From Nonomuraea jabiensis (GTDB taxonomy: Bacteria; Actinomycetota; Actinomycetes; Streptosporangiales; Streptosporangiaceae), in contig NZ_JACHMB010000001.1 in the NCBI RefSeq assembly GCF_014204795.1, positions 9,002,501 to 9,066,500 on the forward strand: 64,000 bases of DNA. Reading direction: 5' to 3'. The translations under genes were made by a program, and so were the position numbers. Positions 26,459-34,873 of this stretch are shown here, piece by piece (position 1 is the stretch's first letter; each line of letters begins with the position of its first letter). Under the pieces are notes generated by a model. That model saw only the letters and a program-made list of their open reading frames with translations. It did no database searches and was not told the DNA's origin.

Positions 26459-27613
26459 TTGACGACGACCATTCATCTTCCCCCACACCGCCTCAGCGCG
26501 GCCTCGCAACGGCTTCGCGACGACGTCCGGAGCTTTCTGGACGGCGAGCTGGAGGCAGGCACCTTCGTCCCGCGCTGCGACGCGTGGATGTCGGTGGCCG
26601 ATCCGGCCTTCAGCCGCCGGCTGGGCGCGCGCGGCTGGATCGGCATGACGCTGCCGAGCGCCTACGGCGGCCATGACCGGTCAGCCCTGGAGCGGTTCGT
26701 GGTGACCGAGGAGTTGCTGGCCGCGGGCGCGCCCGTCGCCGCGCACTGGATCGCCGACCGCCAGATGGCGCCGTCGATCCTGCGGCACGGCAGCCAGGCG
26801 CAGCGGGAGCGCTACCTGCCGGCGATCGCGCGCGGTGAGTGCTCCTTCGCCATCGGGATGAGCGAACCCGACGCCGGCTCCGACCTGGCTTCCGTACGCA
26901 CCCGCGCCCGGCAGGTCGAGGGCGGGTGGGAGATCACCGGCACGAAGGTGTGGACGACCGGGGCGCACTTCGCCCACGCGATCGTCGTCCTGGCCCGCAC
27001 GGACGGCTCGCCGGCGGACCGGCACTCGGGGCTGTCCCAGTTCATCGTGGACCTGCCCGCACCAGGCGTCGAGATCCGCCCGATCCGCACCATCGACGGG
27101 GAGCACCACTTCAACGAGGTGATCTTCGACGCGGCCGTCGTCGCCGAGGACAGCCTGCTGGGCGAGCGCGGCGCGGGGTGGCGGCAGGTCACCGCCGAGC
27201 TGGCGCACGAACGGTCCGGGCCCGAGCGCTACATGAGCACGGTGCCGCTCCTGCGAGCGTGGGCGGAACAGCTGCGCGGGCAGGACGGCGGTGCGGCGGC
27301 GGAGCGAGAGCTGGGCAGGCTCACGGCACGCGCCTGGACCCTGCGCCAGATGTCGTTGTCCGTGGCGGCGGCCCTGGCCGAGGGGCGGCCGCCCGAGATC
27401 GCCGCCGCGCTGGTGAAGGATCTCGGATCCCGCTTCGAAGGAGACGTGGTGGAGACCGTACGGAGGCTGGCGGGCATCGAACCCCGCAAGAACGGGCCGG
27501 GCCTGGAAGGACTGCTCGCCGAGGCCATCCTGCACTCCCCGGCGTTCACCCTGCGTGGCGGAAGCAACGAGATCCTCCGCTCGGTCGTGGCGCGCGGGCT
27601 GGGGGTCCGATGA
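26459..27613 (+). CDS. acyl-CoA dehydrogenase, first subunit of a pair
   Basis: 384 residues from TTG at 26459, chosen for the AGGAGG 7 bases upstream; GTG at 26432 is possible. Full-length ACAD fold: N-terminal helices with WIGMTLPSAYGGHDRSALER; the flavin-binding strand SFAIGMSEPDAGSDLASVRT and EITGTKVWTTGAHFAHAIVV; C-terminal helices ending FTLRGGSNEILRSVVARGL. The RGGSNEI segment contacts FAD. Start of a coupled ACAD/ACAD/CoA-transferase unit. In actinobacterial sterol catabolism such pairs form heterotetramers; here the pair could oxidise a ring-opened or branched acyl-CoA. Confidence 0.85.
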   Translation: MTTTIHLPPHRLSAASQRLRDDVRSFLDGELEAGTFVPRCDAWMSVADPAFSRRLGARGWIGMTLPSAYGGHDRSALERFVVTEELLAAGAPVAAHWIADRQMAPSILRHGSQAQRERYLPAIARGECSFAIGMSEPDAGSDLASVRTRARQVEGGWEITGTKVWTTGAHFAHAIVVLARTDGSPADRHSGLSQFIVDLPAPGVEIRPIRTIDGEHHFNEVIFDAAVVAEDSLLGERGAGWRQVTAELAHERSGPERYMSTVPLLRAWAEQLRGQDGGAAAERELGRLTARAWTLRQMSLSVAAALAEGRPPEIAAALVKDLGSRFEGDVVETVRRLAGIEPRKNGPGLEGLLAEAILHSPAFTLRGGSNEILRSVVARGLGVR

Positions 27614-28641
27614 ACGACGATCTGCGCGCGGAGATCCGCGCCGCGGTGACCGCCATCCTGGACCGGCAGGGCGAGGACCGTACCGGCGGCCAGAGGGCGT
27701 GGAAGGAACTGTGCGAGGGAGGATTCCACCTCGTCGGCGTTCCCGAGGCGGTCGGCGGCAGCGGGGGCAGCCTCAGCGAGCTGGCGGTGGTGGTGGATGT
27801 CGCGGCCTTTCACGCCGTCCCTGTGCCGGTGGCAGAGACCGCTTTCCTCGCTGGTTGGCTGCTGGCCCGCGCAGGGCTGTCCGTACCCGAGGGCCTGGCC
27901 GTCGCCTCGCTCGACGAGGCTCGCGGGCACTGGCAGGACGGTGTCCTGCGGCTGTCAGGACGCCTTCGCGTGCCGTGGGCCCGGCACGCCGGCCATGTCG
28001 TCACGATGGTCCGGTGCGGAGAGGAGAACGTGGTCGCCCTCATCCCCGGCGATGCCGGGGCGGAGCTGGTGACGGCGGAGAACCTGGCCGGCGAGCCACG
28101 CGACGTGCTGGTCCTGGAAGGAGTGGCGGCAGCCGCGTCCGCCGCCGCGCCGCCCGGCCTGGACACCGACGCGCTGCTGATGCGGGGCGCTCTGGCCAGG
28201 TCCGTCCAGCTCGCGGCGGCGGCCCGCGCGGTGCTGGTCTCTGCCCGCCACTACGTCACCGAACGCGAGCAGTTCGGCCGCCCGCTCGCCCGCTTCCAGG
28301 CGGTGCAGCAGCACCTGGCGGCGCTGGCCGCCGAGATCACCGCGATGCAGGTGAGCGCGGAAGCGGCCGTGGCCGCGGTCGAGCACGAGGACGCGGACGC
28401 CGAGGTGGCCATCGCCGCGGCGAAGGCGACCACCTCGGCCGGCGCGCAGCAGGTCGCAGCGATCGGCCATCAGCTGCACGGCGCGCTCGGCTACTCCAGC
28501 GAACACCACCTCGGGGCCGTGACCACGCGGCTGTGGGCCTGGCGCGACGAGTTCGGCAACGAGAGCCACTGGCACGACCACCTGGCCGCCGCCCTCCAGG
28601 ACCGCGCCTGGTGGCCGCTGCTGACAGGGGGCGCCAGGTGA
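27610..28641 (+). CDS. acyl-CoA dehydrogenase, second subunit of a pair
   Basis: 343 residues; ATG at 27610 overlaps the preceding stop (ATGA), so the two are coupled. It has the ACAD outline but is shorter and more divergent: HLVGVPEAVGGSGGSLSELA, AVPVPVAETAFLAGWLLARA, a middle beta domain (HVVTMVRCGEENVVALIPGD) lacking the usual SEP.AGSD flavin motif, and ARHYVTEREQFGRPLARFQA in the C-terminal helices with QVAAIGHQLHGALGYSSEHH. The pattern fits the partner subunit of FadE-type heteromers, one of which carries most of the FAD site. Confidence 0.8.
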   Translation: MNDDLRAEIRAAVTAILDRQGEDRTGGQRAWKELCEGGFHLVGVPEAVGGSGGSLSELAVVVDVAAFHAVPVPVAETAFLAGWLLARAGLSVPEGLAVASLDEARGHWQDGVLRLSGRLRVPWARHAGHVVTMVRCGEENVVALIPGDAGAELVTAENLAGEPRDVLVLEGVAAAASAAAPPGLDTDALLMRGALARSVQLAAAARAVLVSARHYVTEREQFGRPLARFQAVQQHLAALAAEITAMQVSAEAAVAAVEHEDADAEVAIAAAKATTSAGAQQVAAIGHQLHGALGYSSEHHLGAVTTRLWAWRDEFGNESHWHDHLAAALQDRAWWPLLTGGAR

Positions 28642-29837
28642 GCGGCGCGGTCCGCGGAGTACGGGTGCTCGACCTCAGCCGGGTCCTGGCCGGGCCGTTG
28701 TGCGCGCAGATGCTGGCCGACCACGGCGCCGAGGTGATCAAAGTGGAGGCGCCGGCGGGTGACGAGACCCGCCGGTGGGGCCCGCCGTTCATCGACGAGG
28801 CCGAGACGACCAGCGCCTACTACCAGGGCCTCAACCGCAACAAGGCCAACGTCGTGCTCGATCTGCGCACGCGGCCGGGCCGTGAAGTGCTGCACGATCT
28901 CATCGCCCGGGCGGACGTGGTCGTGGAGAACTTCAAGGCGGGCACGATGGAGGGCTGGGGGCTGGGGTACGAGTCCCGGCTCGCGCGGGCATTCCCCCGG
29001 CTGGTCTACTGCCGCATCACCGGTTACGGCGTCGACGGCCCTCTCGGAGGTCTGCCCGGCTACGACGCCGTGCTCCAGGCCTACGGCGGGCTGATGAGCC
29101 TGAACGGCGAGCGCGACGGCGACCCGCTACGCGTCGGGGTGCCCATCGTGGACCTCACCGCGGCGCACCAGGCGTTCGCGGGTGTGCTGCTGGCCTTGCT
29201 GGAGCGCGCCGGCAGCGGGCGGGGCCAACTCGTGGACGTGACGCTGTTCGACGCGGTCCTGTCGATCCTGCATCCGCATTCCGCCACCTACCTGCAGTCC
29301 GGCGAGGTGCCCGAGCGGACCGGGGCCGCGCACCCGACCGTGGCGCCCTACCAGGTGTTCCGCACCAAGGGGCAGGGCCGCCTGTTCGTCGCCGCCGCCA
29401 GCGACGCCCAGTTCGCCGCGCTCACCGAGGTGCTCGGCCGCCCGCGCCTGGCCGGCGATCCGCGCTTCCGGCGCAACAAGGACCGGGTGAGCCGTCGGGC
29501 GGCGCTGCTGGCGGAACTGGAGCCGCTCTTCCTGCGCCGCGATGCCGGTGATCTCGCCGACGAGCTGGCGGCACGCGGTGTACCGGCGAGCCCGGTGCAC
29601 GACATCGACGGCGCGCTGTCCGCGCCGCACACCCGGCACCGCGCCATGGTCGTCCAGGACGGGACGTACCGCGGTGTCGGGGTGCCGATCAAGCTGGGCC
29701 GGTCGGCGGCGGCGCCGCCGCGTGCCCCTGCGGCGGCAGGGGCCGACACCCGCCGCGTTCTGACCGAGCTGGGCTACAGCCCGGAGCGGATCTCGGCGCT
29801 CGGCCGTTCGGGGGCCTTCGGGACGCACTCACCCTGA
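28638..29837 (+). CDS. CaiB/BaiF-family CoA-transferase (class III)
   Basis: 399 residues from GTG at 28638 overlapping the previous stop (GTGA). Signatures: VRVLDLSRVLAGPLCAQMLA, DHGAEVIKVEAPAGDETRRW, NRNKANVVLDLRTRPGREVL, VVVENFKAGTMEGWGLGYE, and GLPGYDAVLQAYGGLM, whose Asp is the catalytic residue that carries the acyl anhydride/CoA. It moves CoA between carboxylic acids in the cytoplasm. As the only CoA-activating enzyme in the island it likely activates the ring-opening product for the ACAD pair. Confidence 0.85.
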   Translation: MSGAVRGVRVLDLSRVLAGPLCAQMLADHGAEVIKVEAPAGDETRRWGPPFIDEAETTSAYYQGLNRNKANVVLDLRTRPGREVLHDLIARADVVVENFKAGTMEGWGLGYESRLARAFPRLVYCRITGYGVDGPLGGLPGYDAVLQAYGGLMSLNGERDGDPLRVGVPIVDLTAAHQAFAGVLLALLERAGSGRGQLVDVTLFDAVLSILHPHSATYLQSGEVPERTGAAHPTVAPYQVFRTKGQGRLFVAAASDAQFAALTEVLGRPRLAGDPRFRRNKDRVSRRAALLAELEPLFLRRDAGDLADELAARGVPASPVHDIDGALSAPHTRHRAMVVQDGTYRGVGVPIKLGRSAAAPPRAPAAAGADTRRVLTELGYSPERISALGRSGAFGTHSP

Positions 29838-30452
29838 GGGTGTCCGGACGTCGGCGACCGTGCGGACGCCGTCGAGCACCATGCGAAAAGCCTCCCGCAG
29901 CAGATCGGCGATCTCCTGGCCGGAGTCGGAGACGATCCACTGCATGAAGACATGCCGGGTGGCCTGCACCACGAGGTAGGCGGGCAGCGAGCGTTCCAGC
30001 GGACGCTCGCCCCACCCGAGGCGCTTGCCGAGGAATTCCGCCACGGCCTCGGACAGCTCCTCGTCGACCTCCATCCAGCGCAGCCGGTACTGCGGACTGG
30101 CGGCCATCACCGCCAGGAAGCGACGCTCGGAAGGGCCGATGGTCTCCTCTTCCAGCGCCGACATCCACACCCCGACCAGCACCTCGATGAGATCCCCGTC
30201 GCAGGGCGCCTCCCGCAGAGCCCTGATGACCAGTTGCGAGCTGTGGCGGAACAGCGGCCGGACGACGTCCTCCTTCACCGGGAAGTGACGGTAGAACGTG
30301 CGGGTGGCGATGCCCGCCGCCTCGGCGATGCGCTCGACCGTCGCCGAGGTGTCGCCGTCGGCGACGAAGATCTCGGCCGCCTTGTGAGCGATCGTCATGC
30401 GCAGTTCTTCGGTACGCCGCTCCGTCAAGCTCTGCCGGATGGGCTTCGTCAT
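29829..30452 (-). CDS. TetR-family regulator
   Basis: 207 residues from ATG at 30452, with GAGG 8 bases upstream. The DNA-binding domain is clear: RMTIAHKAAEIFVADGDTSA, VERIAEAAGIATRTFYRHFP, VKEDVV. A ligand domain follows (YRLRWMEVDEELSEAVAEFL). Its 3' end overlaps the end of the convergent CoA-transferase gene by 9 bases. It stands divergent to the IclR gene, with 183 bases between the starts, and could control itself, the IclR gene or the island. Confidence 0.8.
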   Translation of the reverse strand: MTKPIRQSLTERRTEELRMTIAHKAAEIFVADGDTSATVERIAEAAGIATRTFYRHFPVKEDVVRPLFRHSSQLVIRALREAPCDGDLIEVLVGVWMSALEEETIGPSERRFLAVMAASPQYRLRWMEVDEELSEAVAEFLGKRLGWGERPLERSLPAYLVVQATRHVFMQWIVSDSGQEIADLLREAFRMVLDGVRTVADVRTPSG

Positions 30453-30581
30453 GGACAACACCTCACAGCCCCCAGTCTCCCAGAGGCCCGACACCATCCC
30501 GATCCGCCATTTCGTATGCGGAAAGTGGATCCAATCCGTTTACACCGCTGCAATGAAGTCGTAAGCTCACGACGTGTCAGT

Positions 30582-30600
30582 TTGTGCCATCTCGGCACAA
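30582..30600. promoter_or_regulatory. perfect 7-5-7 inverted repeat in the TetR/IclR intergenic region
   Basis: TTGTGCC, spacer ATCTC, GGCACAA, centred 45 bases before the IclR start and 139 bases before the TetR start. A second, weaker pair GTCGT/ACGAC lies at 30559-30574 and another TGTGCAA half-site at 30601-30607. It is likely an operator for the IclR-type protein or for TetR, in the divergent promoter region. Confidence 0.5.
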
Positions 30601-30635
30601 TGTGCAACCTTGCGATGGTGCCGGGGAGGCAAAGA

Positions 30636-31439
30636 ATGACCACGGCACAGAGCCATGGCTCGCCCAACACCATGATCGACAGGGTGGCGTCCCTGCTGCA
30701 GGTCTTCGACGGCTACCCCCGCCGCACGCTGGCGCAGATCGCGCGGCAAGCCGATCTACCGCGTTCGTCGGCGCACCGGATCCTGCAACGGCTGGTGGAG
30801 CTCGGCTGGGTGGAACGGGAGGGCTACCAGTACCGCCTGGGCCTGCGCATGTTCGAGCTGGGCAGCAAGGTCGTCCAGCGCGAGCGGCTGCACCAGACGT
30901 GCCTTCCCTTCATGTACGCCCTGCACCGCTCCACCGGCTTGACGGTGCACCTGAGCGCGCTGATCTCAGGTGAGGTGCTGCACCTGGAGCGCATCGGCGA
31001 CTGGCCGGACAGGGGAGAGACCTGGCGCCCCGGGGGCCGCCAGCCTGCTGTGCACTCGGCCGCGGGCCGCGCCATCCTCGCGCAACTCGCCGAAGCCGAG
31101 TGGCCGGACCTGACCTTCCCGCCTCCGGCCACCGCGTACGGCGTCCATACCCTCACCCAGCTGCGACGCGACCTGGGGCGTGTGCGCGACCGAGGCGGCG
31201 TCGCCCATGACGTCCAGGGTTGCACCGCGGGCATCACCGCGGTGGCGGCCTCCATCGGCCCGTCGGGCAGCGACCTGCGCGCGGCTCTGTCACTGTGCGG
31301 GCCTGCCGAGACGATGCCGGCACAGGAAGCGGGCGATGCGGTGCGCATCGCCGCCATGGACATCTGGTACGCCGCCTCAGGACTGGCCCGCCGCCCCGGA
31401 CGGGCCGCGCGCGTCGCCGCGATCACGCGTGCCTGCTGA
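30636..31439 (+). CDS. IclR-family regulator
   Basis: 267 residues from ATG at 30636 with GGGGAGG upstream. The winged helix is MIDRVASLLQVFDGYPRRTL, AQIARQADLPRSSAHRILQR and LVELGWVEREGYQYRLG. The IclR effector domain follows (ALHRSTGLTVHLSALISGEV, AVHSAAGRAILAQLAEAEWP). IclR proteins often control catabolism of aromatic or alicyclic acids. It lies 30 bases before the Baeyer-Villiger monooxygenase gene on the same strand and may be co-transcribed with it. Confidence 0.85.
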   Translation: MTTAQSHGSPNTMIDRVASLLQVFDGYPRRTLAQIARQADLPRSSAHRILQRLVELGWVEREGYQYRLGLRMFELGSKVVQRERLHQTCLPFMYALHRSTGLTVHLSALISGEVLHLERIGDWPDRGETWRPGGRQPAVHSAAGRAILAQLAEAEWPDLTFPPPATAYGVHTLTQLRRDLGRVRDRGGVAHDVQGCTAGITAVAASIGPSGSDLRAALSLCGPAETMPAQEAGDAVRIAAMDIWYAASGLARRPGRAARVAAITRAC

Positions 31440-31469
31440 ATCACCCCCCTACCAAGAGACCGGTGACCT

Positions 31470-33422
31470 ATGACCTTGATATCCCCGGACGACCCCACCT
31501 ACGTGCTGGCCCGCGTGACCGATGTCGATCGCGAGGCCCTCGACGCGGCCATCGACGTCGCCGAGCCGGGCGCCCTGCTGATGGCGCTGATCCACCACAG
31601 CGGGGACACCCGTCTCCTCGACGAGTTCAAGGCCAGGCTCGACCAGGAGCGCCGTCACGCGCAGGCGATCATGGGGGAGTACCCCGCGGCGGTCGCGGCC
31701 GAGGTGCGCGAGCGCGCCCGGCGCCTCCTCGACGGGCCGCTGGTCCCCCGGATCGCCGTACCCGACGACACGCTGTTCCGCCGGATGGCAGAGCTGTGCG
31801 TGGACGACGTCGTCGGCGACGAGTACGTCCCCCACCTGCGCGAGCAGGGCGGCTTCGAGCCCGCCCGACGGGTCGTTCCGACCACCCGCAAGCCGCCGGC
31901 CGACTTCACCGTCGCGATCATCGGCTGCGGCATGATCGGCCTGAACGCCGCGATCAAACTCGGCCAGGCCGGCTTCCGCTACCAGGTGTTCGAAGAACGC
32001 GACGACCTCGGCGGGACGTGGTCGCGCAACACCTATCCGGGCTCGGCCGTCGACACGCCGAGCCACTTCTACTCGTACTCGTTCGAGCTCAACCCCGGCT
32101 GGTCGAAGTACTACCCCACAGGACCGGAGTACCTCCGCTACCTGCACCACGTGGCCGGCAAGTACGACCTCTACCCGCACATCGCCTTCTCCACGAAGGT
32201 GCTCGGCTGCCGCTGGCAGGAGGACGACCAGATCTGGGAGGTCACCGTCCGCCACAAGGACGGCTCCGTGCGCACGCATCGGGCCAACGCCGTGGTCACC
32301 GCCACCGGCGTGCTCAACGCGGCTGCCATCCCCGACATCGACGGCATGGACACCTTCGAAGGCGAGACGATGCACACCGCCGAGTGGCGCCATGACGTGG
32401 ACCTGAGCGGAAAGCGGGTGGTCGTCCTGGGCACCGGCTGCACGTCCGTCCAGGTGGTGGCCTCCATCGCCGAGCAGGTCGAGTCCTTGGACGTCGTGAT
32501 GCGCCAGCCGCACTGGGTCATCCCTGAGGGTAAGGTCGCCGCCGACGTGCCCGCGGGCATGAGGTGGGCGCTGGAGCACATCCCCTACTTCCACCAGTGG
32601 TTCCGCGTCAAGACCTACTGGTGGGCCGCGGACAAGGGCTGGTCCATCCCGCGCATCGACGAGGAGTGGTACGCCACGCACGTCTCGTCGTCCCCGGCCA
32701 ACGACATGGTGATGCAGGTCTGCCTGGATTACCTCGACCGGTCGTTCGCCGACCGTCCCGATCTGAAGGAGATGCTGACGCCGGACTTCCCGCCGTTCGC
32801 CAAGCGGATCGTCAAGGACCCCGGCTTCTTCGAAGCCGTCAAGCGCGACAACGTGTCGCTGCACCGCGGATCGTTGCGGCAGATCCGCCCGGACGGCGTG
32901 GTGACGACGGAGGGGGAGTTCATCTCCGCCGACGTCATCATCTGGGCCACCGGCTTCAGGCTCGAATACCTCGGCTTCCTCGACGTCGTCGGCCGCGGCG
33001 GCGTCAGACTGTCCGAGGAATGGGCCGAGGAGAACCCGAGGGCGTATCTGGGCATCACAGTGCCGGGCTTTCCCAACTTCTTCGTCACGGCAGGCCCGAA
33101 CGCCGCACCCAATCACGGCGGCGGCCACAACGTCACCAGCGAGGAGCACGTCCACTACATCGTGGAGAGCCTGCAGTACCTCGTCGAGAACGGCCACACC
33201 GCGATGGAGCCGACGCGGGAGGCGACCGAGGACTACAACCGGCGCGTCGATGAGGAACTGGACAAGACCGTCTGGAAACACGGCGGTACGGCGAGCGGGT
33301 ACTACCGCAACAAGGCCGGACGTGCCTGGGTGGCCTGCCCGTGGCGGCTGGTCGACTACTGGGCCATGCTGCGCGCGCCGGAGCCACGCGACTACGTGTT
33401 CACCTCATCACCCGAAAGCTGA
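31470..33422 (+). CDS. Baeyer-Villiger monooxygenase, HAPMO-like
   Basis: 650 residues. After an N-terminal helical extension of about 140 residues comes the FAD-binding strand FTVAIIGCGMIGLNAAIKLG. Then DDLGGTWSRNTYPGSAVDTP follows and, near the middle, the type I BVMO fingerprint GETMHTAEWRHD, then NADP-binding VVVLGTGCTSVQ. Size and extension match 4-hydroxyacetophenone monooxygenase rather than cyclohexanone monooxygenase (about 540). It inserts oxygen next to a ketone using NADPH and O2, giving an ester or lactone, and is central to the island's proposed pathway. A strong hairpin follows the stop. Confidence 0.9.
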   Translation: MTLISPDDPTYVLARVTDVDREALDAAIDVAEPGALLMALIHHSGDTRLLDEFKARLDQERRHAQAIMGEYPAAVAAEVRERARRLLDGPLVPRIAVPDDTLFRRMAELCVDDVVGDEYVPHLREQGGFEPARRVVPTTRKPPADFTVAIIGCGMIGLNAAIKLGQAGFRYQVFEERDDLGGTWSRNTYPGSAVDTPSHFYSYSFELNPGWSKYYPTGPEYLRYLHHVAGKYDLYPHIAFSTKVLGCRWQEDDQIWEVTVRHKDGSVRTHRANAVVTATGVLNAAAIPDIDGMDTFEGETMHTAEWRHDVDLSGKRVVVLGTGCTSVQVVASIAEQVESLDVVMRQPHWVIPEGKVAADVPAGMRWALEHIPYFHQWFRVKTYWWAADKGWSIPRIDEEWYATHVSSSPANDMVMQVCLDYLDRSFADRPDLKEMLTPDFPPFAKRIVKDPGFFEAVKRDNVSLHRGSLRQIRPDGVVTTEGEFISADVIIWATGFRLEYLGFLDVVGRGGVRLSEEWAEENPRAYLGITVPGFPNFFVTAGPNAAPNHGGGHNVTSEEHVHYIVESLQYLVENGHTAMEPTREATEDYNRRVDEELDKTVWKHGGTASGYYRNKAGRAWVACPWRLVDYWAMLRAPEPRDYVFTSSPES

Positions 33423-33426
33423 TCGT

Positions 33427-33467
33427 CACGCTCAGGGGGTGCGGGACAACCGCACCCCCTGAGCGTG
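33427..33467. terminator. perfect 18-bp hairpin between convergent genes
   Basis: Two fully complementary arms, 33427-33444 and 33450-33467 (CACGCTCAGGGGGTGCGG and its complement), with loop GACAA. It sits 4 bases after the BVMO stop and 2 bases after the end of the convergent crotonase gene, so it can terminate both. No T-run is obvious, as is common in actinomycetes. Confidence 0.85.
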
Positions 33468-33469
33468 GG

Positions 33470-34249
33470 TCACTCCCCGCGGAACACCGGGGAGCGCCGC
33501 TCAAGGCTCGCCGCGATGCCCTCGGCGCAGTCCGCGGTCGCCCACAGCCGCGCCTGCTCGGCCAGTTCGTGCTCCAGAGCCTCGGCGACACGGCGCGCCA
33601 GACCGGCCCGGAGCGTCGAGCGGATCGACCTCACCGCCAGCGGGGCCGCCGACGCCAGCTCACGTGCCCAGGCCATCGCCTGCTCGCGCTGTCGGCTGGG
33701 CTCGGCCAGCCGGTCGGCCAGCCCGATGCGATGTGCCTCCTGGCCGCGCACCGGCCGGGCGCTCAGCAGCATGCCGGCCGCCGCCTGCCGGCCGACGATC
33801 TCCGGCAGCGTCACGCTCAGCCCGAACCCCTGATGAAAGCCCAGCATGGCGAAGTTCGCGACAAACCGGGTGTTCTCATCGGCGACCCGGAAATCGGCCG
33901 CGCAGGCCAGCCCCAGCCCTCCACCCACGGCGGCGCCCTGGACCGCGGCGATGATCGGGGTCCGGATCTCGAACAACTGCGCCGCCCGCCGGTACAGGCG
34001 CTCCGACACGGCCACCCGGTCGCCGTCGAAGCCGCCGCCCGTCCCGAAGTCGGCGCCGGCGCAGAAGTGCTTGCCCTCGGAGGCCAGGACGAGCACCCGG
34101 CAGTCCGCGCTGCCGTCCAGTTCGCGGGCAGCGTCCACGAGCAGGCCGATGAGATGCTCGTCGAAGTAGTTGGCGGGCGGCCGGCGCATCTCCAGGAGCC
34201 CGACCCCGTTCTCCACCGTGACCGACAGATCCTCGCTGTCTGCTTGCAC
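33470..34249 (-). CDS. crotonase-superfamily protein without the usual catalytic Glu pair
   Basis: 259 residues from GTG at 34249, chosen for GGAGG 6 bases upstream. Crotonase fold: VTVENGVGLLEMRRPPANYF, HFCAGADFGTGGG (oxyanion strand), VQGAAVGGGLGLACAADFRV and TLPEIVG. In rat enoyl-CoA hydratase Glu144 follows the GGG and Glu164 ends FGQPE. Here the aligned positions are Gly113 and Phe133, so both are lost, and His139 lies nearby (GFHQGFG). It is thus unlikely to be a plain hydratase; isomerase, C-C hydrolase or decarboxylase roles are known in the superfamily. Convergent to the BVMO gene. Confidence 0.75.
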   Translation of the reverse strand: MQADSEDLSVTVENGVGLLEMRRPPANYFDEHLIGLLVDAARELDGSADCRVLVLASEGKHFCAGADFGTGGGFDGDRVAVSERLYRRAAQLFEIRTPIIAAVQGAAVGGGLGLACAADFRVADENTRFVANFAMLGFHQGFGLSVTLPEIVGRQAAAGMLLSARPVRGQEAHRIGLADRLAEPSRQREQAMAWARELASAAPLAVRSIRSTLRAGLARRVAEALEHELAEQARLWATADCAEGIAASLERRSPVFRGE

Positions 34250-34381
34250 GAACGGCCTCCGCAATGTCGGGGATGAGTTCGCCTTCCACCCTGCCGGACG
34301 CCGGTCGCCGCCTCCCCCGAGGCGTCCGCTCAGTGGACGTCCGCCCTCGGACGACCGAGATCAAGACCAAAGTACATCTCC

Positions 34382-34762
34382 ATGACCTCCGATATCGCCA
34401 ACCTCCTGCACGCGTTCGCCCGCCTGGCCGACGAAGGAACCCCGCACGACCTCGGCGCCCTGCTCACCGACGACGTCGAGTGGGCGATGGCCGGAGCGCG
34501 CTGGCGCGGGCGCGAACAGACCGTTGCCGGGCTGACCCGGATGCGCGAGCTCGGGCACGCCGGTCCGGAGTCGGGCAACCGGCATGTGATCACCAACCTG
34601 GAGGTGCACGCCACCGGCGACCACGCCACCGCGTTGTCCTACTTCCTGCTCGTGTCGGCCGGCCCGCCCGCGGCGATCGTCGTCGCAGGCTCCTACCGGG
34701 ACGAGCTCGAACGCGGCCGGGACGGCCACTGGCTGCTGGCGCGCCGCGAGGTGACGACCTGA
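34382..34762 (+). CDS. SnoaL-like / NTF2-fold protein
   Basis: 126 residues from ATG at 34382; the upstream ribosome-binding site is weak. The pattern IANLLHAFARLADEGTPHDL, LLTDDVEWAMAGARWRGREQ, then NLEVHATGDHATALSYFLLV and GHWLLARREV is the cone-shaped NTF2 fold, whose members include small isomerases, dehydratases and lyases. It could act on an intermediate of the island. It starts the rightward run leading to the esterase and the P450 genes. Activity unknown. Confidence 0.7.
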   Translation: MTSDIANLLHAFARLADEGTPHDLGALLTDDVEWAMAGARWRGREQTVAGLTRMRELGHAGPESGNRHVITNLEVHATGDHATALSYFLLVSAGPPAAIVVAGSYRDELERGRDGHWLLARREVTT

Positions 34763-34873
34763 GACGCGCAAGCCGTCCACTCACCGGAACACCGTCCAGC
34801 AACGGCGTCGCCTCCGCCCTAGCGTCGGGTCACCAGCCCGCAAGCGATGCCGCTCACCGCAGGGGGACAGCAC

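Noticed and set aside
31449..33281. 610-codon open frame on the minus strand opposite the BVMO gene
   Set aside because: It is a GC-skew shadow of the BVMO coding frame with Val/Asp/Arg-rich composition and no domain.
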